Positions 18,390-27,066 are shown, counted from the first letter of the stretch. The stretch: DNA of 64,000 nucleotides from an uncultured Parabacteroides sp. (GCA_944325345.1 CALUZV010000014.1:29281-93280); one strand, 5' to 3'. Notes: a model not told the origin generated them from the letters alone. Translations and numbers: made by a program.

Positions 18390-18600
18390 AGGCATTTATC
18401 TTCCGAAGATAGTCCCTGTCCGGCGGGGCTTCTTTAACTTTCTTTAAGGGATAAATGCTTTTCGTCGGGCGGGCTATAACTTTCTTTAAAGGATAAGTCC
18501 TAAACGTCGGGCTTCCTTTAGTTTTCTTTAAAGGATAAATGCTTTTCGTTCGACGTCCTTTAACTTTCTTTAGGAGATAAATCCCGGAAACCCGCCTGAA
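18390..18600. repeat. 42-bp tandem array (4 clear units)
   Basis: Units start at 18432, 18474, 18516 and 18558, exactly 42 bp apart. Each carries CTTTAA-N5-TTTAAAGG-like dyads followed by GATAAATGC and a CGTCGGG-type linker. A degenerate unit may precede. It lies between the ferredoxin-like gene and the DUF6261-like gene. Confidence 0.88.
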
Positions 18601-18702
18601 AGACGCTGTAAATAATATTTTACGGTAAAAAACAAGCGAAAAATTTTTGTATGTATGAGAACTTTAGTAACTTGCGCCATCTTTAAAAATAACTAAAACA
18701 GA

Positions 18703-18708
18703 AAGGAG
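18703..18708 (+). promoter_or_regulatory. strong Shine-Dalgarno AAGGAG
   Basis: AAGGAG ends 6 bp before the ATG at 18715, an E. coli-like ribosome-binding site rarely seen in this window. A -7-like TAACTTG (18669-18675) lies upstream. Confidence 0.7.
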
Positions 18709-18714
18709 ATCAAG

Positions 18715-19665
18715 ATGAAACAAATTTTAGTATTTAATCTGAGAGAGCTCTATCAAGACGAATCTTTTGGTTTTTTGAAGTTGATACAGTCGGCATTTAC
18801 CTTGCTGCCCCAAAACGCGAGCGAGCCGGGACTGCCCGAGGTCCAGTCGGTCGTACGTAGCTTGTCGTTGAAATCCGCGCGGCTGCAAAAGGTCGTCGAT
18901 CAGTACAATACGGCGTTCGACAATTTTGATGCCGTCTTGAAAACCTCGCAGAAAAATCCGGTAACGGAGAAAATCAATGCGGCCGATGAGGAGCGCGACC
19001 AGGCATGGGTAGGCTCGAGCGGATACATCAGCGCGATGCTCAAACACCCGGACAGCGAGTTGGCAGCCATAGCCAAGAGCGCTGACGATATTTTTGAAAA
19101 ATATGGGAATCCGACCAAGCTCTCGCAGACGAAGGAAACCAGCGTGATGCACAACCTGCTGAACGACCTCAAAGCGCTGACCTCGCTTAGCACCATCTAT
19201 TTTGACCCGTGGTATAATTGGATGCAGACGGCACAAGCAGCGTTCGAAGCCGCTTCGTTGGAACGCGCCAAGGCGAAAGGTGCCGTCCAGAAGGGTCTTA
19301 GCAAGGAAGCTCGCGCGGCAGCCGAAGAGGCCTACCGCACGCTGGTGCAAGCCGTCAATTCTATTGTCTTTGTAGAAGAAACGGATGAGTACGACGAATT
19401 TATCAAAGTTGTCAATGCGGAAATCGAGCGGCAGAACGCTATCCTAAAGCGTCGCGAGACCGTACGCAAAAACAATAAGGAAGAAGAGGAACCTTCGGAA
19501 GAGAAGCCTTCGACTGAAGAGCCTGATACGGAAACTCCAGACACGGAAACTCCCGGCACCGAGCCCCCTTCGACTGAAACCCCGGACACCGAAGAACCGG
19601 ATACCGAAACACCCTCGACGGGTGAAGAGGAACCGGAACCGGACGACAGACCGGTTGTCCAATAA
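18715..19665 (+). CDS. DUF6261-like protein with acidic Pro/Thr/Glu repeat tail
   Basis: 316 residues, no signal peptide. The first 250 are mostly helical (MKQILVFNLRELYQDESFGF). From memory this resembles the Bacteroidales DUF6261 family of unknown function; I could not verify this. Residues from about 258 are a low-complexity tail of PDTETPDTETPGTEPP-like repeats rich in Glu, Asp, Pro and Thr. The gene has a strong Shine-Dalgarno and is bracketed by two copies of a dispersed repeat, suggesting local rearrangement. No function is assigned. Confidence 0.7.
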   Translation: MKQILVFNLRELYQDESFGFLKLIQSAFTLLPQNASEPGLPEVQSVVRSLSLKSARLQKVVDQYNTAFDNFDAVLKTSQKNPVTEKINAADEERDQAWVGSSGYISAMLKHPDSELAAIAKSADDIFEKYGNPTKLSQTKETSVMHNLLNDLKALTSLSTIYFDPWYNWMQTAQAAFEAASLERAKAKGAVQKGLSKEARAAAEEAYRTLVQAVNSIVFVEETDEYDEFIKVVNAEIERQNAILKRRETVRKNNKEEEEPSEEKPSTEEPDTETPDTETPGTEPPSTETPDTEEPDTETPSTGEEEPEPDDRPVVQ

Positions 19666-19832
19666 CACTATCCGCACTGCTCCCCTGCGAAGGGGAGCTG
19701 TCAGCGCAGCTGACTGAGGGGTCGAGACTGAGGGGTATTAAATTCTTCATTCTTAATTCTTCATTTTTTAATTGATAACACCCCATCCCCCCTTCGGGGG
19801 ACTTCCCCTTCGCAGGGGAAGAGTGCAGATAG
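19666..19832. repeat. large imperfect inverted repeat, MITE-like
   Basis: The left arm, about 19668-19725 (TATCCGCACT, CTCCCCTGCGAAGGGGAGC, CTGACTGAGGGGT), is an imperfect reverse complement of the right arm 19781-19832 (CCCCATCCCC, CTTCCCCTTCGCAGGGGAAG, GTGCAGATAG). The spacer holds AATTCTTCATTC-type low-complexity sequence. The right arm is the second copy of the 18220 element. It lies just after the DUF6261-like stop. Confidence 0.8.
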
Positions 19833-19853
19833 CTGGAATAATAATGAGATGTT

Positions 19854-19876
19854 TAGCCCGGCATTTCAATGCCGGG
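19854..19876 (+). repeat. dispersed hairpin repeat, copy 2 (plus inverted relative)
   Basis: TAGCCCGGCATTTCAATGCC and the following GGG equal the block at 18315-18337. An inverted, diverged relative is at 19951-19976. Confidence 0.85.
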
Positions 19877-19897
19877 GATATGTAACCTCCTAATAAA

Positions 19898-19934
19898 TAA
19901 GGCTCGGCGGGTTTGAACCCGTCGAGCCTTTATC
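19898..19934. terminator. hairpin with terminator form
   Basis: AAGGCTCGGCGGGTT and its near-complement around a 3-nt loop, followed by TTTAT. It could end the DUF6261-like transcript. Confidence 0.65.
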
Positions 19935-20017
19935 TTTATTCATTCGCGATCCCGGCAATGAATTACCGGGCTAAACATATTTTCCCCATTTTTATTCATT
20001 TTTCCCGCCAATTTTTG

Positions 20018-20025
20018 TACGTTTG
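20018..20025 (+). promoter_or_regulatory. -7 box TACGTTTG for aminopeptidase P
   Basis: TACGTTTG, 31 bp before the ATG at 20057. This supports ATG over the in-frame TTG at 20048. Confidence 0.55.
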
Positions 20026-20056
20026 TCTCCCAATAAAACCATAAAATTTGAATACA

Positions 20057-21844
20057 ATGAAAACAACGATTTGTGAACGGATAGCTGCCTTGCGTGCGGC
20101 TATGAAAGAGCAAAATATTCAAGCGTATATCATTCCGACGACAGATCCGCACCTGAGCGAATACCCTGCCGCCTGCTGGAAATACCGCGAATGGATTTCC
20201 GGATTCACGGGTTCGGCCGGGACGGTGGTCGTAACGCTCGACAAGGCGGGGTTGTGGACCGATTCGCGCTATTTCCTCCAGGCCGAGATGCAACTCGAGG
20301 GCACGGGCATCGATTTATATAAATTAATGTTGCCGGAGACGCCCTCCATCCCCCAATTCCTGTTGGCGGAACTCGGCGAAGGCGATACCGTGGGGCTGAA
20401 CGGGCTGACGTATAGCCTCGCCGATGCGCAATCCCTCGAATTGGCGTTGAAGAAGAAAGGCGTCGCCCTGAATACAGACCTCTCGCTGATAGACCCAATA
20501 TGGAAAGACCGTCCCGCCGTGCCCGAGGCGCAAATCTTCGAGATGCCGGTCGAGCTGAGCGGGAAATCGTCCGAAGACAAGCTGATTGAGATAAACCAGA
20601 TGCTGCACAAGGCCGGGGCGGACTGCACGGTGCTCTCGGCGCTCGACGAAGTGGCTTGGACGGCGAATATCCGGGGGACGGATGTGTCGTACAATCCCGT
20701 GGCTATCAGTTATGCCTACGTTTCGGATAAGGAAAATGTCCTCTTCATCAATCCGAAGAAGGTGCCGGCTGAAATCGCGGAGCATCTGAAGAAAGAAGGA
20801 TGGGTGCTGGCGGATTACGGCAAATTGTTCGACTACCTGCAACGCTTGCCGGAAAACATCCGCGTCTTCCTCGACCGCAGCAAGACGAACATGGCCATCT
20901 ACAACGCCCTGCCGAAGGGAGCGGAAATCATCGACGGCATTTCGCCCGCCAACCACCTGAAGAGCATCAAGAACGAGACGGAAATCAAAGGCTTCCGCAA
21001 CGCCGTGCTGAAAGACGGTATCGCCCTGACGAAATTCTACTTCTGGCTGGAAAAACAGATGGCCGCCGGAGAGAAAGTAACCGAGCTTAGCGCGAGCCAC
21101 AAGCTGACGGAACTCCGCTCGGAGCAGCCGCTCTATGTGATGGATAGTTTCGCTTCCATCTCGAGTTACGGGCCTCACGGTGCAGTCGTCCATTATTCCC
21201 CGACGCCCGAAACCGATACCGAACTGAAGCCCGACAACCTCTACCTCCTCGACAGCGGCGCGCAATACCTCGACGGCACGACGGACATCACCCGCACCAT
21301 CGCCCTCTGCGAGCCGACGGAGCAGATGAAGAAAGACTTCACCCGTGCGCTGAAGGGGACGATTGGCATCGCGAAGTGCAAGTTCCCTGCCGGGATACGC
21401 GGCTGTCTGATCGATGCATTTGCCCGCAAAGCCCTGTGGGATGCAGGCATTAACTACTTGCACGGGACATGCCACGGCATCGGCCATTGCCTCAACGTAC
21501 ACGAAGGGCCGCAGAGCATCCGCATGGAAGAGAATCCCGTCATCCTCGAACCGGGCATGGTGATGAGCGACGAGCCCGCGATGTACCGCGCCGGCGAATA
21601 TGGCATCCGTACCGAAAACATGGTGTTGATACGCAAAGACAGCGAGACGGAGTTTGGGACATTCCTCGGCTTCGAGACGCTGACGCTTTGCTATATCGAT
21701 ACACGCCTCGTCATCCCGTCGATGCTCTCCGTTCGCGAACATGCTTGGCTGAACAAATATCACCAGCAGGTTTACGAGACACTCAGTCCGCATTTGACGG
21801 AAGAAGAGAAGGAATGGTTGAAGGAGAAGACGGCGGAAATCTAA
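20057..21844 (+). CDS. pepP: Xaa-Pro aminopeptidase (M24B)
   Basis: 595 residues, the long cytosolic form with an N-terminal creatinase-like domain, a middle domain, the M24 catalytic domain and a C-terminal extension. It removes N-terminal residues preceding proline. Metal-site segments are LLDSGAQYLDGTTDITRT (two Asp), GTCHGIGHCLNVHEGP (His), DEPAMYRAGEYGIRTEN (two Glu). A GNAT gene starts 6 bp after its stop, so the two are probably co-transcribed. Confidence 0.93.
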   Translation: MKTTICERIAALRAAMKEQNIQAYIIPTTDPHLSEYPAACWKYREWISGFTGSAGTVVVTLDKAGLWTDSRYFLQAEMQLEGTGIDLYKLMLPETPSIPQFLLAELGEGDTVGLNGLTYSLADAQSLELALKKKGVALNTDLSLIDPIWKDRPAVPEAQIFEMPVELSGKSSEDKLIEINQMLHKAGADCTVLSALDEVAWTANIRGTDVSYNPVAISYAYVSDKENVLFINPKKVPAEIAEHLKKEGWVLADYGKLFDYLQRLPENIRVFLDRSKTNMAIYNALPKGAEIIDGISPANHLKSIKNETEIKGFRNAVLKDGIALTKFYFWLEKQMAAGEKVTELSASHKLTELRSEQPLYVMDSFASISSYGPHGAVVHYSPTPETDTELKPDNLYLLDSGAQYLDGTTDITRTIALCEPTEQMKKDFTRALKGTIGIAKCKFPAGIRGCLIDAFARKALWDAGINYLHGTCHGIGHCLNVHEGPQSIRMEENPVILEPGMVMSDEPAMYRAGEYGIRTENMVLIRKDSETEFGTFLGFETLTLCYIDTRLVIPSMLSVREHAWLNKYHQQVYETLSPHLTEEEKEWLKEKTAEI

Positions 21845-21850
21845 AGTAAT

Positions 21851-22366
21851 ATGGAGCTTGTTCCTTTAGTAGAATCCGACCTGCCCTTTGTCCGCGACAT
21901 CTACAACTATTTCACGGCGCATTCGATGGTGGTTTATTTCCTGGACCCTATCGACGTGGAGGAGGTGCGGAGTTTTATGCCCGTCGGCGATCCGCATTAT
22001 CATTCCTTTATTATCCGGACAGACGAAGGCGAGCGCGCCGGCTTCTGTTTCTACCATCCGTGGAATACGCGGGCGGCGTATCGGGTTTCGGTCGAGATTA
22101 CCGTCTATCTGGCACCCGGATTCGAAGGACGGGGCTTGGGACCGCAGGTGATGGCAGCCTTGGAAGAAGATATCCGGCAGAATGGGTATCGGAATATCGT
22201 CGCCATCATCGATAGCGGGAACGGAGCCAGTGCGCACATGGTTGAGAAGTGCGGTTACCGCCGTTGCGGTGTCATCCAAAATGTCGCGGAAAAATGGGGG
22301 CAGAAACTATCTTCCCTCATCTATCAAAAAGAGTTGCTCCCCGAGGATTCAACTCATAATTCGTAA
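21851..22366 (+). CDS. GNAT family N-acetyltransferase
   Basis: 171 residues, resembling phosphinothricin acetyltransferase-type GNATs. The acetyl-CoA region is VEITVYLAPGFEGRGLG, followed by NIVAIIDSGNGASAHMVEKC. The substrate is unknown. It is 6 bp after pepP and 17 bp before the carbonic anhydrase gene, whose start is preceded by a short AATTCGTAATTCATAATT low-complexity stretch. Confidence 0.88.
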   Translation: MELVPLVESDLPFVRDIYNYFTAHSMVVYFLDPIDVEEVRSFMPVGDPHYHSFIIRTDEGERAGFCFYHPWNTRAAYRVSVEITVYLAPGFEGRGLGPQVMAALEEDIRQNGYRNIVAIIDSGNGASAHMVEKCGYRRCGVIQNVAEKWGQKLSSLIYQKELLPEDSTHNS

Positions 22367-22383
22367 TTCATAATTAAAAAGAA

Positions 22384-22902
22384 ATGGCTTTAATAAAATC
22401 AGTTAGAGGTTTCACCCCGAAGATTGGGGCGAACACGTTTTTGGCAGACAATGCCACAATTATTGGCGATGTAGAAATAGGCGAAGGTTGCAGCATCTGG
22501 TTCGGTACCGTCCTGCGCGGCGACGTGAACTCCATCCGCATCGGCAACGGCGTGAATATCCAGGACGGCTCCGTCCTCCACACGCTCTACGAGAAATCAA
22601 CCATCGAGATTGGCGACGACGTATCGGTCGGACATAACGTAACCATCCACGGCGCGAAGATATGCCACGGCGCGTTGATTGGCATGGGCTCCGTCATCCT
22701 CGACCACGCTGTGATAGGCGAAGGCGCCATCGTCGCCGCCGGTTCCGTCGTCCTGAGCAAGACCATCGTCGAGCCGGGTAGCATCTACGCCGGCGTCCCC
22801 GCGAAATTCGTCAAGAAAGTAGATCCCGAGCAATCCAAGGAAATCAACCAAAAGATTGCGAAGAACTACCACATGTATTCTTCTTGGTACACGGAAGAAT
22901 AG
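22384..22902 (+). CDS. gamma-type carbonic anhydrase-like protein
   Basis: 172 residues of left-handed beta-helix hexapeptide repeats, with the His residues expected for metal at GSVLHTL and VGHNVTIHGA. The family (YrdA/CaiE-like) includes gamma-carbonic anhydrases, but activity varies. Last gene of the pepP run. It ends at an inverted repeat in a convergent gap. Confidence 0.9.
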   Translation: MALIKSVRGFTPKIGANTFLADNATIIGDVEIGEGCSIWFGTVLRGDVNSIRIGNGVNIQDGSVLHTLYEKSTIEIGDDVSVGHNVTIHGAKICHGALIGMGSVILDHAVIGEGAIVAAGSVVLSKTIVEPGSIYAGVPAKFVKKVDPEQSKEINQKIAKNYHMYSSWYTEE

Positions 22903-22909
22903 AAATAAA

Positions 22910-22990
22910 TAGACGCGGATGACACGGATGACGCGGATTTCTTAGAATACAATCCCCTGAAATCCGCGTCATCCGCGCAATCCGCGTCTA
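22910..22990. repeat. 31-bp inverted repeat of GACGCGGATGAC type
   Basis: Arms 22910-22940 and 22960-22990 match as reverse complements with 3 mismatches around a 19-bp loop. Each arm is built from GCGGAT sub-repeats. It lies in the convergent gap between the carbonic anhydrase and dehydrogenase genes and can act on both as a transcript end. Confidence 0.9.
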
Positions 22991-22995
22991 AAGTT

Positions 22996-23949
22996 TTAGT
23001 TCACTTTGTTCTGAACCTTCCCATTCAAAAATCCTTCCACATTCCCTACAGCTATATCCATCAGCCTCTTTCGTGCCTCGAATGTCGCCCAGGCGATATG
23101 CGGCGTAACGGTGCAGTTCCGCGCCGCGAGCATGGGATTCGTCTCCGCAGGGGGCTCGCTGGAGAGGACATCGACGCCAGCCGCCGAGATTCGCCCCTCG
23201 TTCAGTGCTGTCGCGAGGGCTGCTTCGTCCACCAAGGGTCCGCGCCCGGTGTTGATAATCATTGCTGTCGGTTTCATCAATGATAAAGTTGCGGCATTGA
23301 CGAAATGCGTCGTCGCGGGCGTCAAGGGGCAGTGGAGCGTCAGGATGTCGCTCTGCTTGAACAGCGTTCCCTTGTCCACCGGCACGATTCCTTCAGGCAA
23401 ATCTTCTTTTTTCTTAGAGGTTAGGGCGATGACATTCATCCCGAAGGCAAGGGCGACGCGGGCGACGGCCATCCCGATATGTCCCAAGCCGACAATACCC
23501 AGAGTCTTGCCCCAAAGCTCGAAGAGCGAGGTATCCCAATAGGTGAAATCGGGATTACGACTCCAGACTCCCGTGCGACACTCCCCGGTATAATGCTCCA
23601 CGCGGTTCGTGGCCGCAAGTATGTGGGCAAAAACCATTTGCACGACAGACGGGGTGCTGTACGCCGGGATATTCGTAACCACGATGCCGCGCTCCGCCGC
23701 CGCCGTGGTGTCAATGACGTTGTACCCCGTGGCGAGGACGCCGATGTAGCGGAGCCGCGTCAATGCCTCCATCAGCGGACGGGTGATGGCTACTTTGTTG
23801 GTCAGGATGATGTCCGCATCCTTCGCCCGCTCGAGGACTTGGCCGGGGGCGGTGCGGTCGTAAATTGCGCATTCGCCCAGGGCTTCGAGCGCCTCCCACG
23901 AGAGGTCGCCGGGGTTGAGGGCGTAGGCATCTAAAACTACTATCTTCAT
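22996..23949 (-). CDS. D-2-hydroxyacid dehydrogenase (glycerate/hydroxypyruvate type)
   Basis: 317 residues. Rossmann loop GIVGLGHIGMAVAR, substrate Arg in INTGRGPLVDE, Glu in VLSSEPP, catalytic His in TPHIAWAT. The sequence resembles glycerate dehydrogenase/hydroxypyruvate reductase, using NAD(P)H in the cytoplasm, though 2-ketoacid reductase activity on other substrates is possible. Its upstream side carries the 41-bp array at 24011-24235; no clear -7 box is visible. Confidence 0.9.
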   Translation of the reverse strand: MKIVVLDAYALNPGDLSWEALEALGECAIYDRTAPGQVLERAKDADIILTNKVAITRPLMEALTRLRYIGVLATGYNVIDTTAAAERGIVVTNIPAYSTPSVVQMVFAHILAATNRVEHYTGECRTGVWSRNPDFTYWDTSLFELWGKTLGIVGLGHIGMAVARVALAFGMNVIALTSKKKEDLPEGIVPVDKGTLFKQSDILTLHCPLTPATTHFVNAATLSLMKPTAMIINTGRGPLVDEAALATALNEGRISAAGVDVLSSEPPAETNPMLAARNCTVTPHIAWATFEARKRLMDIAVGNVEGFLNGKVQNKVN

Positions 23950-24010
23950 ATATGGATTATAATTGGTGATAAAACTTCGGATAGGATATTCCCCGGAGGG
24001 AAAACGAGTT

Positions 24011-24235
24011 CATTCCGGCTGGCAGACGGCTTGCGACGGCGTCGCGAGCTTCATTCCGCTCGGAAAGTTATTTGCGACGGCGTCGCAAGCATTCTGCTGC
24101 TCGGAAAGTTATTTGCGACGGTGTCGCAAGCGTTCTGCCACGCGGAAAGTTATTTGCGACGGCGTCGCAAGCGTTCTGCCACGTGGAAAGTTATTTGCGA
24201 CGGCGTCGCAAGCTTCCCGCCGGCTGGCAGAAATG
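24011..24235. repeat. 41-bp palindromic tandem array (5 dyads)
   Basis: The dyad TTGCGAC-GGC-GTCGCAA recurs at 24031, 24072, 24113, 24154 and 24195, exactly 41 bp apart. The linker has TTCTGC and GGAAAGTTAT. The 3-nt centre varies (GGC, GGT). The two ends share CCGGCTGGCAGA. It sits between rlmH (stop) and the dehydrogenase (start), both on the minus strand. Confidence 0.95.
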
Positions 24236-24248
24236 TTTTTCGGAGTCC

Positions 24249-24722
24249 TCAGGCATGATGATACGGCTCATTATTCAAGATTGTCATGGCGCGATAGACC
24301 TGCTCGACGAAGATGAGGCGGACCATCTGGTGAGAGAACGTCATCCGGCTGAGCGAAATCTTTTCCTGCGCCGCGCGATAGACGGCCTCGCTGAAACCGT
24401 AGGGGCCACCGATGACGAAGACCAGGCGCTTCGGGACGCTGTGCATTTTCTTCTCGATGTAGGCAGCAAACTCGGTGGAGGAGAACTCGCGCCCGCCTTC
24501 GTCGAGCAAGACCAGATAGTCGCCTGCCTGGAGCGCTTTGAGGATGAGTTCGCCCTCGCGTTCTTTCTGCTGCATCTCGCTGAGGTTGCGGACGTTCTTC
24601 ACGTCGGGGATGACTGCCAGCTCGAAGGGGAGGTAATGCGCGAGGCGGCTTTTGTATTCATCGACGGCCTCGGCTAAGTAGCGGGCGTCGGTCTTTCCGA
24701 TGACGAGTAAAGTTATTTTCAT
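24249..24722 (-). CDS. rlmH: 23S rRNA (pseudouridine-1915-N3)-methyltransferase
   Basis: 157 residues from the ATG at 24722, the standard RlmH length. The frame is open 32 codons further, but that overlaps the nadC promoter region. SPOUT knot features are FVIGGPYGFS and SLSRMTFSHQMVRLIFVEQVYRA. It methylates pseudouridine 1915 in helix 69 of 23S rRNA. It is divergent from nadC with 71 bp between starts. Confidence 0.95.
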   Translation of the reverse strand: MKITLLVIGKTDARYLAEAVDEYKSRLAHYLPFELAVIPDVKNVRNLSEMQQKEREGELILKALQAGDYLVLLDEGGREFSSTEFAAYIEKKMHSVPKRLVFVIGGPYGFSEAVYRAAQEKISLSRMTFSHQMVRLIFVEQVYRAMTILNNEPYHHA

Positions 24723-24767
24723 TGTATAAGCATTCAATCCACGCGCGAAATTATAAAGAAAAATCCA

Positions 24768-24775
24768 TACCTTTG
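24768..24775 (+). promoter_or_regulatory. -7 box TACCTTTG for nadC
   Basis: TACCTTTG followed by C, 19-25 bp before the two candidate ATGs; the leader would be very short. Confidence 0.55.
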
Positions 24776-24793
24776 CCGGACATACAAAAAAGA

Positions 24794-25660
24794 ATGACAA
24801 TGAATTTACAGGAAACAAAAGAACAACTGATTGCGGACCTTATCCGCCTGGCCTTCGCTGAGGACATCGGCGACGGCGACCATACGACTTTGTGCTGCAT
24901 CCCGCCGACGGAGATGGGAAAGAGCCATCTTTTAATCAAGGAAGACGGTGTCCTGGCCGGTGTCGATATGGCTGAACGTATCTTCCACACTTTCGACCCG
25001 GAGCTGAAGATGACGGTCTTTATCCACGACGGCGCGGAGGTGAAGAAAGGCGACATCGCCTTCGAAGTCGAGGGCAAAGTGCAGTCGCTCTTGCAGACTG
25101 AGCGTTTGATGCTGAACGTCATGCAGCGTATGAGCGGCATCGCGACGACTACCCGCAAATATGTCAAGGCGCTGGAAGGAACGAAGACGCGCGTCCTCGA
25201 TACTCGCAAGACGACACCGGGTCTGCGTATGATCGAGAAGGAGGCAGTCCGCATCGGCGGCGGCGTGAACCACCGCATCGGTCTCTTCGATATGATTCTC
25301 TTGAAAGATAACCACGTGGATTTCGCTGGCGGCATCGAAGCGGCGATTACCCGTTGCCACCAGTATTTGAAGGAAAAAGGAAAGGACTTGAAGATAGAAA
25401 TCGAGGTGCGCAACTTCGACGAACTCCAGCAGGTGCTGAATGTCGGCGGCGTGGACCGCATCATGCTTGATAACTTCACGCCGGCAGATACCAAGAAGGC
25501 CGTCGAGATGATTGGCGGGCGCTACGAGACGGAATCCTCGGGCGGCATCACGTTCGCAACCCTGCGCGACTATGCCGAGTGCGGCGTGGACTTTATCTCG
25601 GTCGGAGCCTTGACACATTCGGTGAAAGGGCTGGATATGAGCTTTAAGGCGATGCATTAA
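24794..25660 (+). CDS. nadC: nicotinate-nucleotide pyrophosphorylase (quinolinate phosphoribosyltransferase)
   Basis: 288 residues. It makes nicotinate mononucleotide from quinolinate and PRPP in de novo NAD synthesis. Features: EDIGDGDHTT near the start, RMSGIATTTRK, DTRKTTPGLR, KDNHVDF and the C-terminal SSGGITFATLRDYAECGVDFISVGA split across the phosphate site. Start may be the ATG at 24794 or 24800; both follow the promoter box. No nadA or nadB is adjacent. Confidence 0.96.
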   Translation: MTMNLQETKEQLIADLIRLAFAEDIGDGDHTTLCCIPPTEMGKSHLLIKEDGVLAGVDMAERIFHTFDPELKMTVFIHDGAEVKKGDIAFEVEGKVQSLLQTERLMLNVMQRMSGIATTTRKYVKALEGTKTRVLDTRKTTPGLRMIEKEAVRIGGGVNHRIGLFDMILLKDNHVDFAGGIEAAITRCHQYLKEKGKDLKIEIEVRNFDELQQVLNVGGVDRIMLDNFTPADTKKAVEMIGGRYETESSGGITFATLRDYAECGVDFISVGALTHSVKGLDMSFKAMH

Positions 25661-25745
25661 GGAATTGAAAATTGAGAATTGACAATTGACAATTAGGCTT
25701 CGCGCACTTTTAATTGTCAATTGTCAATTATCCATTGTCAATTTT
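25661..25745. repeat. inverted repeat of AATTGACAATTGACA type
   Basis: Inner arms of 19 bp (AATTGACAATTGACAATTA and complement) are perfect; outer parts are imperfect. The loop is about 15 bp. It fills the convergent gap between nadC and the acyltransferase gene and supplies the latter's last codons and stop. Confidence 0.88.
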
Positions 25746-26306
25746 CACCACCCCTCCCTCTTTCAATAGATATCTCTCCCCGCTCTCCGGGCACCTCGCT
25801 TCCCCCTTCTCATCAAACCGCAGCCGATGCCCGTATTCACTGACCCAACCGATTTGCTTCGACGGATTGCCGACGACTAAGGCGTAGGGCGGAACGTCTT
25901 TCGTAACGACGGCTCCGGCACCTATCAGCGCGTATTCCCCGATGGTGTGGCCGCAGACGATGGTGGCGTTGGCCCCGATGGTAGCCCCGCGCCGGACGAG
26001 CGTCTTCCGATATTGGTTTTTGCGGGGGATGGCACTCCGGGGATTCAAAACATTCGTAAAGACACAGCTCGGGCCGAGGAAAACATCGTCTTCGCAGACG
26101 ACGCCGGTATAGACGGAGACATTATTTTGAATCTTTACATTATTTCCCAGCACGACACCCGGCGAGATAACCACATTCTGTCCGATATTGCACCGCTCGC
26201 CAATTACGCAATCCGGCATGATGTGCGAGAAATGCCAGATGCGCGTCCCGGCCCCTATCCGGCAGCCTTCGTCGATGACGGCGGTTTCGTGAGCTTGGTA
26301 TTCCAT
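25728..26306 (-). CDS. WbpD/WlbB-like left-handed beta-helix acyltransferase
   Basis: 192 residues of hexapeptide repeats. [20 protein letters not shown] and [17 protein letters not shown] resemble UDP-2-acetamido-3-amino-glucuronate N-acetyltransferases (WbpD/WlbB) of surface polysaccharide synthesis, but no sugar pathway genes are adjacent, so substrate is open. It starts 10 bp after the RsmI-like stop in one operon. The last residues KIDNG and the stop codon lie inside the inverted repeat, so the C-terminus may vary between strains. Confidence 0.85.
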   Translation of the reverse strand: MEYQAHETAVIDEGCRIGAGTRIWHFSHIMPDCVIGERCNIGQNVVISPGVVLGNNVKIQNNVSVYTGVVCEDDVFLGPSCVFTNVLNPRSAIPRKNQYRKTLVRRGATIGANATIVCGHTIGEYALIGAGAVVTKDVPPYALVVGNPSKQIGWVSEYGHRLRFDEKGEARCPESGERYLLKEGGVVKIDNG

Positions 26307-26316
26307 AGCGTTACAC

Positions 26317-27021
26317 TTATTTATAGAGGAGGAAAATCGTAGGTTTCTTTGTCATATCCGGTATCTTTCCCGCCCATTCCTTGATGGGGCGCGTGCGGAT
26401 GTATTCGTCTTCGCACGTGATGTTCGAGGCGATACAGAGCTTGGTCGAGGGGCGGCAGAGGCGAATCAGATCTTCCACCAGCTTCTGGTTGCGGTAAGGT
26501 GTCTCGATGAAGAGTTGCGTTTGGTGCTCGGCGTAGATGCGGCCCTCTAATTTCTTGATGGCGTTTGCTCGCTCGCTCCCGTCGATAGGCAAATAGCCGT
26601 GGAAGGCGAAACTCTGCCCGTTGAACCCCGATGCCATAACGGAGAGGAGTATCGACGACGGCCCAACGAGCGGTACGACCTTGTATCCCTTCCGCTGCGC
26701 GATGGCGACGACATCTGCCCCCGGATCGGCCACCGCCGGGCAACCGGCTTCCGAAATCACCCCGACGGATTCGCCCCGTTCCAGCGGAGCAAGGTATCCC
26801 GCCACGACTTCGGGTGCCGTGTGTTTGTTGAGCTCCGAGAAGGTCAGCGCGTCGATGTCGATGCTCGGTTCTACCTTCTTCAGGAAGCGGCGGGCCGTGC
26901 GGACGTTCTCTACGACGAAATGTCGGATGGATAAGATAACCTCCCGGTTGTAGTCGGGCAAGACGCGGCTGTGCGGCGTGTCGCCGAGGGGGACGGGGAG
27001 GAGGTATAATGCTGTTGTCAT
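26317..27021 (-). CDS. RsmI-like SAM-dependent methyltransferase
   Basis: 234 residues from the ATG at 27021; ten upstream codons overlap a promoter box and are excluded. The tetrapyrrole-methylase fold is seen in [27 protein letters not shown] and [17 protein letters not shown]. RsmI 2'-O-methylates C1402 of 16S rRNA. This short form lacks part of the usual C-terminal region and could be the separate SAM-methyltransferase subgroup common in Bacteroidetes. Divergent from the rRNA methyltransferase at 27086. Confidence 0.85.
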   Translation of the reverse strand: MTTALYLLPVPLGDTPHSRVLPDYNREVILSIRHFVVENVRTARRFLKKVEPSIDIDALTFSELNKHTAPEVVAGYLAPLERGESVGVISEAGCPAVADPGADVVAIAQRKGYKVVPLVGPSSILLSVMASGFNGQSFAFHGYLPIDGSERANAIKKLEGRIYAEHQTQLFIETPYRNQKLVEDLIRLCRPSTKLCIASNITCEDEYIRTRPIKEWAGKIPDMTKKPTIFLLYK

Positions 27022-27047
27022 GTCAAATGAAGAATTGTGTTTGTCGC

Positions 27048-27066
27048 GCAAAGTTATTACTTTTGC
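27048..27066. promoter_or_regulatory. back-to-back divergent -7 boxes
   Basis: Minus-strand TAACTTTGC (27048-27056) and plus-strand TACTTTTGC (27058-27066) are separated by one base. They serve the RsmI-like gene and the RsmF-like gene. Polymerase at one should exclude the other. Confidence 0.6.

Noticed and set aside
18220..19876. Insertion sequence around the DUF6261-like gene
   Set aside because: No transposase and no target duplication seen; the repeats are short intergenic elements.
20324..21793. 489-codon frame antisense to aminopeptidase P
   Set aside because: Antisense shadow of a GC-rich gene without domain or start signal.
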